NCBI GenBank assembly: GCA_012034575.1
Contig: JAAUPF010000018.1
Coordinates: forward strand, 1-56,870
Direction: 5' to 3'
From: Richelia sp. CSU_2_1
GTDB lineage: Bacteria > Cyanobacteriota > Cyanobacteriia > Cyanobacteriales > Microcoleaceae
Length of the DNA stretch: 56,870 bases
Positions 43,976 through 53,286 of the stretch are shown here, piece by piece. The position numbers and the translations under genes were made by a program. Position 1 is the first letter of the stretch. The number at the start of each line of letters is the position of its first letter. Under the pieces are notes generated by a model. That model was not told the DNA's origin. It saw nothing but the letters and a program-made list of their open reading frames with translations, and did no database searches.

Positions 43976-45657
43976 ATTGTAAGCGCTAAAAGTTTTTCCC
44001 TCCCCGACGCCGCCGAAGTCAGCAGCACCACCTTCGCCGGCGTGTCCCCAATCCGGCGCAAATTCGTGCGCAAGCGCTCGTAAAATTCCAAATAAGGAGA
44101 ATTCGCCTCCAAAGCCACCGGCATCTCATCGCCGAAGGAATCAAACCCAGCCACCTCAGGCAAAACCCCCAGTACCGCCACCTCTTTTTCGATTAAAGCA
44201 GCCCGCACCTCTTCCCAAGAGTAAAACTTGCCGTTAAGCATCCCCAACAAAAATATCAGCCCGCCGCCGAACAGCAACCCGACAAATCCGCCCACCGCCA
44301 GCATCACCGGCAAACCTCTCTTGTTCGACTCCACATCCTCAGTTTTTGGCGGCTGACCGATTGTCAAACTGCCCGTTGTCTCCGCTTCGGCCGTTTGGGC
44401 GTCCACCAAAGCCGACTGCATTTTGTCGTAGAGAGCTTTTTTCAGCCCTACTTGCTGCGCCAGCCGCGCTTGTTCCAACTGCTTGTTGGGAATTGCTGCG
44501 AATTCCCGGCGCAATTGCTGTTCGGTATTTTCAATGCCTCTGAGTTGCTGTTGCAGCATTTGCTTCTGCGTTTGCAGGGAAATCAAATTTTTAGCTAACT
44601 CTTGTCTGGCTAAATCTAAAGAAGCATCTACCCGAATTCGATCGGCACTTCTGAGTGGCGCGGCTACCCCGTTACCGCCGAGAACCTCCGATCCGCGACG
44701 TTCCAACTGCTGCTCGAAAGCTTGTTTTTGTTTGAGCAATTCTACAACTTTCGGGTGTTCGTCTTGCAAATCGCTGCGGAGAATTTTGAGCTGAGATTCG
44801 ATCGTAAATAGTTGCACTCGCAGTTGGGCAATAATCGGATCGGCAGACAGTGCTTGAGCCACGTAAGCGCTGTCTGCATTCAATCCCAAGCGTTCCTCCA
44901 AACTTTTAATTTGAGCTTCAACTCCTCCCAACTGCACTCGCAATTGTCGCTGCTGCTGTTCGTTGGCAGCGATCGCTTGCGGCAAAGTACCGCTTTGAAC
45001 TGCTAAAATAGATGTTTGTTCGCGCTTTTCGTAGCCTTCGAGTTTTTGTTCTGCTGCTCTGAGATCCTCAGTTACTTGCGGCAAGCGTTTGTTAATTTGG
45101 GCGATCGTATCTCGCAATCTTGAAGTATTAATTGTTTTGCTGCGATCGACCATTGCTTCCATCAATTCTTTTACTACTGTTTCGGCTTGCTTGCGATCGG
45201 AATTTTTATATATAACTTGAATCAAAGCATTGCCATCGTTATTCTTCGGTAGCTTGATCTGTACATCATTTGCCAGCTTTTCTGCTAGATATTCTATGAC
45301 TTTTCTTTCTCTTTCCTGTACGAGAATTTTTGGTTCTTTTTTAGCTAAATCTTTAATTTTTTTGGTCTTTTCTGTTTGAGTTAATGTTTTTAATACCGTT
45401 TGTTTGGTTACAATTTCATGCAGCAGCATTTCTTTAGTTAGTTCTTGTCCTTCCTGTTGAATTTTCGTAGTTGTAGATGAAAAAATTACAGCCGGACGGC
45501 GGTAAGCCAGCATTCCTATAGCAGTGTAAATCGGTGGCGGAGCTGGCTGCATAGCTACTACTCCAGACACGCCCACAGCCGCTGTAAAGGTTGCCAATCC
45601 CACCCATTTGTATTGGTCGAAAGCAATTAAATAACGTTTAACTACGGATAAAGTCAT
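43933..45657 (-). CDS. Polysaccharide co-polymerase/BY-kinase, N-terminal part (frameshifted in the P-loop)
   Basis: 574 residues from ATG 45657 (MTLSVVKRYLIAFDQ); the longer open frame to 45753 only translates ATTACCA heptamers. Two membrane segments (about 17-35 and near 465-488) flank a large coiled-coil periplasmic part, the Wzz/GNVR layout. Just after VLLTSAASG the frame goes off: SGREKLLAL where SGEGKT is expected. One more G in the run at 44002-44005 (CCCC on the plus strand) restores SGEGKTFSAYNLAIAAA and joins it to the next ORF, giving 766 residues. It acts in capsule/exopolysaccharide chain-length control with the SLBB exporter upstream. Confidence 0.88.
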   Translation of the reverse strand: MTLSVVKRYLIAFDQYKWVGLATFTAAVGVSGVVAMQPAPPPIYTAIGMLAYRRPAVIFSSTTTKIQQEGQELTKEMLLHEIVTKQTVLKTLTQTEKTKKIKDLAKKEPKILVQERERKVIEYLAEKLANDVQIKLPKNNDGNALIQVIYKNSDRKQAETVVKELMEAMVDRSKTINTSRLRDTIAQINKRLPQVTEDLRAAEQKLEGYEKREQTSILAVQSGTLPQAIAANEQQQRQLRVQLGGVEAQIKSLEERLGLNADSAYVAQALSADPIIAQLRVQLFTIESQLKILRSDLQDEHPKVVELLKQKQAFEQQLERRGSEVLGGNGVAAPLRSADRIRVDASLDLARQELAKNLISLQTQKQMLQQQLRGIENTEQQLRREFAAIPNKQLEQARLAQQVGLKKALYDKMQSALVDAQTAEAETTGSLTIGQPPKTEDVESNKRGLPVMLAVGGFVGLLFGGGLIFLLGMLNGKFYSWEEVRAALIEKEVAVLGVLPEVAGFDSFGDEMPVALEANSPYLEFYERLRTNLRRIGDTPAKVVLLTSAASGREKLLALTIWQLLRLDRASGLC

Positions 45658-45663
45658 AAGGAT

Positions 45664-45749
45664 TTTAGATTGGTAATTGGTAATTGATAATTGGTAATTG
45701 GTAATTGGTAATTGATAATTGGTAATTGGTAATTGGTAATTGGTAATTG
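45664..45749. repeat. Heptamer array AATTGGT/AATTGAT
   Basis: About eleven 7-base units of the form AATTGGT, with AATTGAT variants, lie 7 bases upstream of the BY-kinase start. Read on the minus strand they encode ITNYQLP and give a false N-terminal extension. Confidence 0.9.
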
Positions 45750-45762
45750 TCAACTGTCAATT

Positions 45763-45795
45763 GAGGGCAGGCACGGGGGCACTGCCCCTACCACA
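45763..45795. repeat. Dispersed palindromic repeat (GGGCAGTGCCCC type)
   Basis: 'gaggcacgggggcactgcccctac'-like sequence related to the repeat at 36263-36333. It sits between the heptamer array and the SLBB exporter stop. Confidence 0.55.
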
Positions 45796-45808
45796 GGTCA
45801 ACTGTCAA

Positions 45809-47329
45809 CTATCGACGCCTATCCGGTACAGGGACGAACAAATTGTCCACCCCATTTCTCAACTGCTCGAAGAACAACAGAAATCCCAAAATATCCCGAA
45901 ACGGTCGAGTAACAGTATTGATTGCATAACCAATGCGCTCGACGAGATTGCGACCGACTACAATTACATCGTTATCTTCCAACACCGGATTCTGAGAAAC
46001 ATTACCCTCCAAACCAGCTTTAGCATCTAATTTGCGATTGATGGCTCTACCTTGCTTTTGGTCAAACCGAATTAAGGCAACTTTGCGCAAATTAGTGGCA
46101 TCAACCGGCAAGCCGTTGAGAGCATCCAACAATCTGCTGCCATTTTCTAGATAGAACGAAGTCAAACCACCTCCAGCGTAACTCAAAACTCGGACGTAGA
46201 TCCGGGGCTTGCTCAGAGTAGAACGGGACACCAATGCCTTGTCATAGTCTAGGTTTTTAGTAGAGTCATCCAATTTAGGAACAAAGATGATATCGCCGTT
46301 TGTTAAAGGAAAATCTAACAAGTCGCTAGCTGCCGATAGAGGAGTATAAAGGTCGATGGGTTCATCTACGGAACGCCCGTCTAGCAGAGTGCGCCGCACT
46401 CGCACCGCCCGCAAATCAGCTTCTCGCGTTACTCCGCCGCCAACAGCCAAAGCAGCGGAAATCCTACCCAAACCGGCCGGCAGCGTGTAAAAACCGGGTT
46501 TGGCTATTTCTCCGGTGATGGTGATTTGGACGGGTGTGGTGGCGGCAGCCAAGCTGTAGCGTGAGGCTAAATCTCGATCGGACTTGCGATCGGGCGTCGC
46601 TTGCTTGTAAGGTACGACGATCGCATCTCCATCTTCCAAACGCAAATCAGGAGGAGAGATTCCCGTTTGCAGCGGTGTCAAAATGTCAACTATTTGCTCG
46701 GCGACGGCACCACCCGGTAGAGTCCGCCGCACCCGTACCGCCCGCAGTTCGGCCGTGGGAGTAGTGCCACTGGCGGCTGCGAGGGCTGCGGGAATTTGAG
46801 GCGTTTGCAGGGGATAATAACCGGGCCTGGCAACTTGTCCCGTCACCGTCACGATTACGGGGCGCTGAACGAGGAGGGAGGCAGATACTTGAGGATTTTT
46901 GATAAATTGGGCGAAGCGTTCGCGGATTCTCTGCTGGGCTTCTTCGACGGTGAGGCCGCGCAGGTTGACTGTTCCAATCAGCGACAGGACGATGATACCT
47001 TCAGGGCTAATTGCGCCCGCAAAATTGAGTTCGGGGAAGCGCTGAACTTGAATGGAAATTTGGTCGCCGGGGCCGAGGCGGTAGGGGCGATTGCGGAATG
47101 CGGGGTTGATGTCCCGGTTGGGGCTCGGGGGTAGCAGGGGCGCGGGCGGTACGGGCAGCGGCAGGGGCGGTAGAATCTGTTGGGAGTTGGGAATCAAAGG
47201 TTGAGCAACAGCAGTTTGAGGAAAAATTTTGCTGTTAAAACCCAACAATAATCCAGTTAAAGATAGAGTCCACGCAGTTGAGTAAAGACCTGCTAAGGAT
47301 AGGGCAATTTTAGAGTTGACAGTTGTCAT
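45809..47329 (-). CDS. Polysaccharide export protein (Wza-like, SLBB domains)
   Basis: 506 residues. An N-terminal signal/anchor segment (about 8-32) precedes a Pro-rich linker, then the Poly_export domain (YRLGPGDQISIQVQRFPELN, VSPEGIIVLSLIGTV-like) and at least two SLBB domains (VTVTGQVARPGYYPL; ITITGEIAKPGFYTL), each followed by a matching 'LRAVRVRRTL' stretch, plus a third partial one near residue 380. It should form the outer-membrane channel for capsule or exopolysaccharide. The C-terminus has a helix (TVTRPFRDILGFLLFFEQ) that may close the barrel. It is followed by the BY-kinase gene, one operon with it. Confidence 0.92.
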   Translation of the reverse strand: MTTVNSKIALSLAGLYSTAWTLSLTGLLLGFNSKIFPQTAVAQPLIPNSQQILPPLPLPVPPAPLLPPSPNRDINPAFRNRPYRLGPGDQISIQVQRFPELNFAGAISPEGIIVLSLIGTVNLRGLTVEEAQQRIRERFAQFIKNPQVSASLLVQRPVIVTVTGQVARPGYYPLQTPQIPAALAAASGTTPTAELRAVRVRRTLPGGAVAEQIVDILTPLQTGISPPDLRLEDGDAIVVPYKQATPDRKSDRDLASRYSLAAATTPVQITITGEIAKPGFYTLPAGLGRISAALAVGGGVTREADLRAVRVRRTLLDGRSVDEPIDLYTPLSAASDLLDFPLTNGDIIFVPKLDDSTKNLDYDKALVSRSTLSKPRIYVRVLSYAGGGLTSFYLENGSRLLDALNGLPVDATNLRKVALIRFDQKQGRAINRKLDAKAGLEGNVSQNPVLEDNDVIVVGRNLVERIGYAINTVTRPFRDILGFLLFFEQLRNGVDNLFVPVPDRRR

Positions 47330-47380
47330 TGGGAATTGGGAATTGGCTGCTTAAACTTTATTGATCACGCACATTCATAA

Positions 47381-47406
47381 AAAAGCGGCAGTCGCCTGCC
47401 GCTTTT
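47381..47406. terminator. Bidirectional terminator downstream of the porin gene
   Basis: Perfect 11-bp arms AAAAGCGGCAG (47381-47391) and CTGCCGCTTTT (47396-47406), four-base loop, A-run on one side and T-run on the other. It ends the porin transcript and may insulate it from the SLBB gene. Confidence 0.88.
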
Positions 47407-47441
47407 ACTAACTCAATGTTAGAGAACGTGAGAAACTAACC

Positions 47442-49535
47442 TTAGAAACTAAAGGTAGTCCGCAGAACACCAACCCAGATATTGTCGTTGCGTTCGTTGT
47501 GCTCGGGATTAAAAATTACGTAAACGCCAGGTGTCACCGAAATAAAATCGTTGACCTGGAAGCGGTAGAAACCTTCTACGTGGTAAGAAGTATCGCGGTC
47601 TTTTGCTTCGCTGCCATCTGCTCTTCTGACATCGCTATCGGTAACTTTTGGTGGCATTCCGAAGACGAAGCCGAGGAGGTTGCCGCGACGTATAAAATCA
47701 GGCAGGGCTAAAGTAATAGCAGCGTTTTGAATGGTAGCGTCATTGTCCCGACCACGCAGTTGGTGAGCTTTGGTGTAGCCGTACCAACCGCCAATTTGAA
47801 AGCGCTGGCTGGGCTTGAAGTTAACCTGGACACCAAAGTTATCAGACGAGGTAGGTAATTGACCGAAGGGACGGCCAGCCAAGGAACTGCCCGTACTGCC
47901 GATGACGTTGACATCGCCCGATCGACTGTACTTCCGGACGTAGCTGAGACCGACATCGAAGGCTTTGCCCAAACCGAAGTTGAGCTGACCGATCGCGCTG
48001 AAGGAACCGTCAAAAACGCCCCTGCCATCTGCGGGGTTGGGAGCGTCGCCGTCGGAGGCGAGATAGCCTACTGTAGCCCTCACCGAACGACCGAAGTTGT
48101 AATTCAAAGCAGCACCCGCGCCTTCTGGACCGCGGAAGATTGCTGGATTGTAACGTCCGAACCTGGAGATAGAGCCAGTAGCAGCATCTGCCAAGGGATT
48201 TGTCGTGGGAGCAATGTCATCGAGATTCAATCCTTTGGGTCCCAACCAGACTGTAGCATTGCCTAACGGGAAGCGATAGAACACCTTATCGAGCGTGAAT
48301 GCGTTCTCGCTCGAACCGTCAATGCTGAGACGAGCCATGTTGGTGCCTGTGGCCCCAGAGCCGCCGTAGTTGGGAATGTTTACAGCTTGCAAGCGGGTTC
48401 TGAGCAAGTCTTTACCGGTGAAGCTGGTGTCGAAGTTCAACCGCACTCGGTAGCCCAAGGTGGTAGAAGTTTTATCGTCGTCAAGGCCGACGCCATCTCC
48501 GAAGGTGTCGCTAGCCAGGAAGACGACTTCTCCCCTCAGTTTGGTAGTGGTGGAGAATTGATTCGCTTCGAGTTCTGCAGTGCGGGCTTCGAGGGCATCT
48601 ACCCGTCCGCGCAGGGTGGCGAGTTCGGCTGCAAATTCTTCTTGCAGGCGTTGCAGGATGGCTAAGTCTTCTTTGGTGACGAAGTTAGCTGTTGAGGAGC
48701 CGATCAGTTTGGTGACTTGATCCAAACAAGCGTTGACGCCGGCTGCAAATTCGTAGCGGGTGAGAGCGCGGTTGCCGCGGTAGGTGCCGTCGGGATAACC
48801 TGCGATACATCCGTAGCGCTCGACTAGGGATTGCAGTGCTTGGAATGCCCAGTCTGTGGGCTGCACGTCGGAGAGTTGCGAGACTGATGTCACTTGGGAC
48901 ATGGCTCCCGACTGTTGGGTCGGCTGCGCTTGGGGTGCTGCGGGGACGATCGGACCGCCCATGCCGTTCGGTACTGTCTGAGCAACTTCTACCCGATCGA
49001 CTCCTGTGCGGTTTGTCGGGACTGCTGCTGGCAGTTCTGTTGTTTGGGAAGCTGGATTTTGGCTCGCTTGCAGCGCCAAGTCGGATATTTGAGGCGAGGG
49101 TGCAGTCGTTGCGACTGGCTCGCTCTGGCTGGTTGTTGCTGTCGGTGCTGGCGCTTGCAGTGCTTCGCTGCTTGCGGGTGCTGTCGCAGCTAGTTCTTTA
49201 GCATCTTCTTTAACGTCTGTAGGGGTAGCGATTGATGCCGCTGCTGGCGCTGCGGAGATCGGTTGCTCGATCGCGCTGTCTGCAGAAACAAGCGTGTTTG
49301 CAGCTAGGGTTTCTCCCCCTGCTGGTGCTGCAACTTGTTCTGCAACTGGTTCTGCGACTGGTTCTGCAACTGACGCTGCCAGGATTTGCGGTTCAGAAGG
49401 CTGAGCTGCGATCGGCTGGCTGGCTTCAGCGGTTGCTGTCGCTTGTTGGGCGATCGCGCCCGATGCAGCGAATGCTGGCGATAAACCGATTATCGCCGGG
49501 GATGCTAGCAGTAATTTCCAAATAATTTTGTTCAT
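47442..49535 (-). CDS. SLH-domain OprB-type porin (iron-uptake porin family)
   Basis: 697 residues from ATG 49535, with GAGGAAA just upstream. A signal peptide (MNKIIWKLLLASPAIIGLSPAFA) and a long Ala/Pro/Glu-rich low-complexity linker (about 25-210) come first. Then an SLH domain (VSQLSDVQPTDWAFQALQSLVERYGCIAGYP ... RYEFAAG), a coiled coil (LQEEFAAELATLRGRVDALE) and a beta barrel ending in VGVLRTTFSF, with a terminal Phe as in outer-membrane proteins. It is the usual cyanobacterial porin; some are linked to inorganic-ion uptake. The open frame up to 49640 runs into an IS-like remnant and is not part of the gene. Confidence 0.9.
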   Translation of the reverse strand: MNKIIWKLLLASPAIIGLSPAFAASGAIAQQATATAEASQPIAAQPSEPQILAASVAEPVAEPVAEQVAAPAGGETLAANTLVSADSAIEQPISAAPAAASIATPTDVKEDAKELAATAPASSEALQAPAPTATTSQSEPVATTAPSPQISDLALQASQNPASQTTELPAAVPTNRTGVDRVEVAQTVPNGMGGPIVPAAPQAQPTQQSGAMSQVTSVSQLSDVQPTDWAFQALQSLVERYGCIAGYPDGTYRGNRALTRYEFAAGVNACLDQVTKLIGSSTANFVTKEDLAILQRLQEEFAAELATLRGRVDALEARTAELEANQFSTTTKLRGEVVFLASDTFGDGVGLDDDKTSTTLGYRVRLNFDTSFTGKDLLRTRLQAVNIPNYGGSGATGTNMARLSIDGSSENAFTLDKVFYRFPLGNATVWLGPKGLNLDDIAPTTNPLADAATGSISRFGRYNPAIFRGPEGAGAALNYNFGRSVRATVGYLASDGDAPNPADGRGVFDGSFSAIGQLNFGLGKAFDVGLSYVRKYSRSGDVNVIGSTGSSLAGRPFGQLPTSSDNFGVQVNFKPSQRFQIGGWYGYTKAHQLRGRDNDATIQNAAITLALPDFIRRGNLLGFVFGMPPKVTDSDVRRADGSEAKDRDTSYHVEGFYRFQVNDFISVTPGVYVIFNPEHNERNDNIWVGVLRTTFSF

Positions 49536-49633
49536 TTTCCTCACACCATCACACTCTATTTGACCCGAGCAGCAAGTATTAACTGCTAGTTTTTCTGGTT
49601 GCCTGCCTGTTTGCAATAGCTGCCAGATTGACA

Positions 49634-49965
49634 TAATCACCGCACTTTTAGGGCGGTGATTCTTGACGCTTCATCGACTGGTGCAACCGAGGTTGTCTTA
49701 CCCTGTCTCTGCGCCCGTTTAGAGTCGTGGCAATGCCCTATCCCGACTATATGTATCGTTTTGTTTGAGAAACATTAACAATACTTTGGATTTTGCTTCC
49801 AGGTTGGATTTTAACCATTGCCTTTCAGTCTTTCCCTATTGCTAGATCAGTCCCGGTTTCAACTCAAAATGAGTGTATATCGCTGCAATCTTAGGTGGGG
49901 ATTTCAACCAATGCAATTATAACATCAAGCTGTCCTGGAAGGACGGGGCTTGTATCTCACTTTTT
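49634..49965. mobile_element. Probable non-autonomous IS200/IS605-derived element
   Basis: Left side: hairpin AATCACCGC/GCGGTGATT (49636-49661), with the same following bases as at 8660-8680. Right side: imperfect hairpin AAGC..GTCCT-GGA-AGGAC..GCTT at 49927-49951. About 300 bases in total without coding capacity. Both hairpins are of the kind found at ends of cyanobacterial IS200/IS605 elements. The rest of the gap to 50574 has no recognised feature. Confidence 0.5.
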
Positions 49966-50574
49966 CGGTCAATACTCTTCTACAGCCACAGGCCCTGTTC
50001 TGTCAAGCTTTTTAACCCGATCTTAAAGCCTGCCACCCTGCTGGAGATGTTCCTGCAAGGGTTTGGGAACTCTACGATCGAGGCAAGTGGATGCAGGTCC
50101 TGACTTGCCCAATTTCCGGCTTGACAACTTCATTTATGATTTTTTGATGCTTGCAACAGTCGGGACTTGCCGGCGCGATCGCCAATTTTTCGGCTGCTGC
50201 AAGCTCATTCTATTTTCTAATTCAACATTTTAACACACTTGTGGAATTACGCAAAACCTTTAAAAAAGCATTTTTTTTAGTTGAGGTTCCGGCGGGAAAT
50301 GCCGAATTTTCGTTTTTCTCCTGGGTGCGGTGTAAGCTGCGATACTTTCACCTGCCACAGACGCCGGGCCAGAGTGTCTGTTCCGCTGTCTGCCCGATCG
50401 CACTTCCTTAAATGCTTGCTGTCTGGGCCCCGTTCAAAACTGTATTTTTCCCCCGTTTGTCCCCGGAAAAAGGTATTAATTGCTGCTCGATCTTTGGAAA
50501 GAGCTCAGTAATAATCATCCGGGGCGATCTCCACTAAAAAAATGTACGTGTAAACACTTAACTGTTCTGGTTTT

Positions 50575-52227
50575 ATGATAAAATTCACTTCGACTCCAGC
50601 ATCTATTAATTTCATGAAAAGTAAAGTGCAGTTTTTGATAGCAGTCTTGTTGTTGTTAGGGCTATTTTTTCGGTTTGCAAACATCGATAAAAAGTTTTAC
50701 TGGTACGACGAAGTATTTACTTCACTGCGGATTTCTGGATACACGCAAACAGAAGTAATTCAAGAACTCAGCCGAGGTGAATTAATCGGGGCAAAAGATT
50801 TGATGCAATATCAAAGACCCAATCCGACCAAAAATTTAGGCGATACAGTTAAAAGTTTGGCAATCGAAGAACCTCAATTACCGCCACTCTATTTTCTAGC
50901 AGTCAAGTATTGGGTAAAAGTATTCGGTTATTCTCCCGCAGTTACAAGAACTTTCTCAGCTTTGATGAGTTTGCTGGCATTTCCTTGCCTCTATTGGCTG
51001 TGCCGAGAACTGTTTGCCCCTCCCGAAGTAGCCTGGATGGCAACAGGATTGCTGGCAGTTTCTCCTTTCCACATACTTTACGCTCAAGAAGCGCGTCCCT
51101 ACAGTTTGTGGTCGGCGTTAATTTTGTTTGCGGGCGCGTCTTTGTTGCGGGCAATGCGGCTCCAAACCAAGCAGAGTTGGATTATTTACTCAGTCGCAAT
51201 AATTCTGGGAATTTACACGCATTTATTTAGCTTGCTAGTAGCGGCAGGACACGGATTTTACGTGCTGGCAACGCAAGGTTTTCGCTTCAATAAAAAGGTA
51301 GTTAGTTACCTAACAGCAACTGCTGCTGCTTTGCTCGCATTTATGCCTTGGATGATGATTTTACTGGTAAATAAAAAAGCGGCGGTAGCGGCAACAGGTT
51401 GGGCGCAACTAGAAACCAGCGATCTTTCATTAGTTAAAAATTGGGCGGCTAATATCGGTCGGGTTTTCTTTGATTTCGGTCTGAGTTCCGAGTCTCCTGC
51501 TATATATTTAATGCCCCTGGGAATTGCAAATTTAGTTTTGTTGGCAATTGTAGGGTATGCAGTTTATTCTCTATATTCGGAAACGGGAAAACAAGTGTGG
51601 CTGTTTGTCCTGACATCGATCGCGGTGACAGCACTGGCAGTCATGCTGCCCGATGTTATATTGGGAGGGATACGATCGACCAAAGCTCGCTACCTGTTTC
51701 CTACTTATTTTGGGATTCAAATAGCCGTTGCTTACCTGCTAGCTACTAAAATTAGCGGGCTGCGCCTGCCAAACCCAAAACAACAGGTGTGGAAAGTTGT
51801 TACAGTTGTACTGTTAACCGTTGGGGTGCTGTCAAATGCGGTAAGTTCGCAAGCCGAAGTTTGGTGGATTAAGGAATTGGCGACAGAAAATCCCGCAATA
51901 GCACGCACTGTCAATCAGTCAGCAAAACCCCTGGTTGTCAGCGATATTTCGGAAGTTACTCTGGGAAATATCCTGTCAATGGGTCATTTGCTAGAACCGA
52001 AAGTGCGCCTGCAATTGCTGTTGTTAGATCCGAAAGTGCGGAGTCAAGCTCAATTGGTTGGCGAGTCAACAATACCAAATATACCCAGCGGTTTTAGCGA
52101 TGTTTTTGTCTACGGAAGAACCAACGTTTTGGGTGCTAAACTGGCAGCAAAACAAAACTCAAAAATAGAGCTGATTCCGCAAGATAAAACTCAGATCCTG
52201 TCCCTGGAAAAGTTATTGCAAGAGTGA
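50575..52227 (+). CDS. Membrane glycosyltransferase (GT39/ArnT-like, PMT family)
   Basis: 550 residues with ten to twelve membrane segments. The catalytic acidic motif lies after the first segment in FYWYDEVFTSLR; PPLYFLAVKYWVKVFG and ILYAQEARPYSLW are typical of the PMT_2 superfamily. It uses a polyprenyl-linked sugar. ATG 50614 is an alternative start, since the first 13 residues are not conserved. It ends 6 bases before another glycosyltransferase gene, so the two make an operon. Ordinary base composition. Confidence 0.88.
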   Translation: MIKFTSTPASINFMKSKVQFLIAVLLLLGLFFRFANIDKKFYWYDEVFTSLRISGYTQTEVIQELSRGELIGAKDLMQYQRPNPTKNLGDTVKSLAIEEPQLPPLYFLAVKYWVKVFGYSPAVTRTFSALMSLLAFPCLYWLCRELFAPPEVAWMATGLLAVSPFHILYAQEARPYSLWSALILFAGASLLRAMRLQTKQSWIIYSVAIILGIYTHLFSLLVAAGHGFYVLATQGFRFNKKVVSYLTATAAALLAFMPWMMILLVNKKAAVAATGWAQLETSDLSLVKNWAANIGRVFFDFGLSSESPAIYLMPLGIANLVLLAIVGYAVYSLYSETGKQVWLFVLTSIAVTALAVMLPDVILGGIRSTKARYLFPTYFGIQIAVAYLLATKISGLRLPNPKQQVWKVVTVVLLTVGVLSNAVSSQAEVWWIKELATENPAIARTVNQSAKPLVVSDISEVTLGNILSMGHLLEPKVRLQLLLLDPKVRSQAQLVGESTIPNIPSGFSDVFVYGRTNVLGAKLAAKQNSKIELIPQDKTQILSLEKLLQE

Positions 52228-52233
52228 GGATTT

Positions 52234-53175
52234 ATGGAAGATTTCGGCATTATTATTGCCTGTTGCGACCAGGATTATCTGTTTGCTAAAGGTTGCTGTG
52301 CTAGCATCAGATATTTTCTGCCAGATGTGCCGATTTGTTTGTTGATTGACGGGACATTTTCTGTAAGTGCTTTGGAAAAATGTTACGGGGTAAAAGTTAT
52401 CGATCGCACTACTGTTGATAACGAAGTTCTCAGAAAAAGAAGTTTTGGTTGGGGCAAAACTAAAATGATTGCTTTCTGGGAAAGTCCTTGGTCGAATTTT
52501 ATGGTTCTAGATGCCGATACGATCGTCTGGGGCGATGTTTTGAAATTGGCTAATTTTCAAGATTTTGATTTTACTGTCGATCGGCCTTGTTACGATTATT
52601 CGGATGCGGATGTAACAGAATTTTTCTTTGACATTCCGGGGGTGGAAAAGCATTTTCCAAATTTTGATTGGCGGCAATCTCGATCGAACTATTTCTGTAC
52701 GGGTACTTTCTTTGCCAAACGCAATGTTTTTAGCTTGGAAGAATATGCAGAAATTTTAGATTTTACGGAGGAACATCCGGGGATATTTAAGTACGGAGAA
52801 ATGGGTTTTTTAAATTTTATGATTTTCCGGGCGGCGCAAGAAAAGCGGCTGAGAGTGCAAAATGTGGATATGCAGTTGCTGGTGCCGGATTTTGACCAAA
52901 GTTTGTTGAAAAAACAGTTTCCGGTGACAGAAAGCGGGCCTGGGGTCGATCGAACTCAAGCGACTGTAATTCACTGGTGCGGGCCGAAACCGACTTTATC
53001 GACATCTAAAGTGTACTCGGAACCGATGAATTTTTGCCGCCGCAAATGTCAGGAAGATGCTTGGGGGCGCACAGGTTTTTCAGCAGAAATGTCGCTGCAA
53101 ATTGAGGATTTACAGCGATCGATCTACGTGTACAAGAATAAGTTTAAGAAGAAGTTTCGGCAATTAGTTCGATAA
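52234..53175 (+). CDS. Putative GT-A glycosyltransferase with LDADT motif
   Basis: 313 residues. IIIACCDQDYLFAKGCCASIRYFLPDVPICLLIDG is a nucleotide-sugar-binding start, and FMVLDADTIVWGD carries the DxD metal site (Asp93, Asp95). GVDRTQATVIHWCGPKP near the end contains the His often used in GT8-like enzymes. No membrane segment. It probably adds a sugar to the product of the neighbouring membrane glycosyltransferase. Acceptor unknown. Confidence 0.8.
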   Translation: MEDFGIIIACCDQDYLFAKGCCASIRYFLPDVPICLLIDGTFSVSALEKCYGVKVIDRTTVDNEVLRKRSFGWGKTKMIAFWESPWSNFMVLDADTIVWGDVLKLANFQDFDFTVDRPCYDYSDADVTEFFFDIPGVEKHFPNFDWRQSRSNYFCTGTFFAKRNVFSLEEYAEILDFTEEHPGIFKYGEMGFLNFMIFRAAQEKRLRVQNVDMQLLVPDFDQSLLKKQFPVTESGPGVDRTQATVIHWCGPKPTLSTSKVYSEPMNFCRRKCQEDAWGRTGFSAEMSLQIEDLQRSIYVYKNKFKKKFRQLVR

Positions 53176-53183
53176 AATATCTT

Positions 53184-53241
53184 GTTTGTAGTGAGGATTT
53201 TAATCTGTATAATTTAGAGGACTAAAGTCCTCACTACAAAC
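53184..53241. repeat. Inverted repeat GTTTGTAGTGAGGA / TCCTCACTACAAAC
   Basis: Perfect 14-base arms at 53184-53197 and 53228-53241 with a small inner hairpin GAGGACTAAAGTCCTC. Related single arms are at 13354 and near 535. It could serve as a terminator after the glycosyltransferase pair. Confidence 0.75.
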
Positions 53242-53286
53242 CCGCATTCATGGATTTTATTAACTAACGATCGAGGAGAATTCGCT

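Noticed and set aside
50151..50411. Small plus-strand ORFs between the porin and the glycosyltransferase
   Set aside because: No motif, no ribosome-binding site, odd composition (many Cys/Phe); treated as non-coding.
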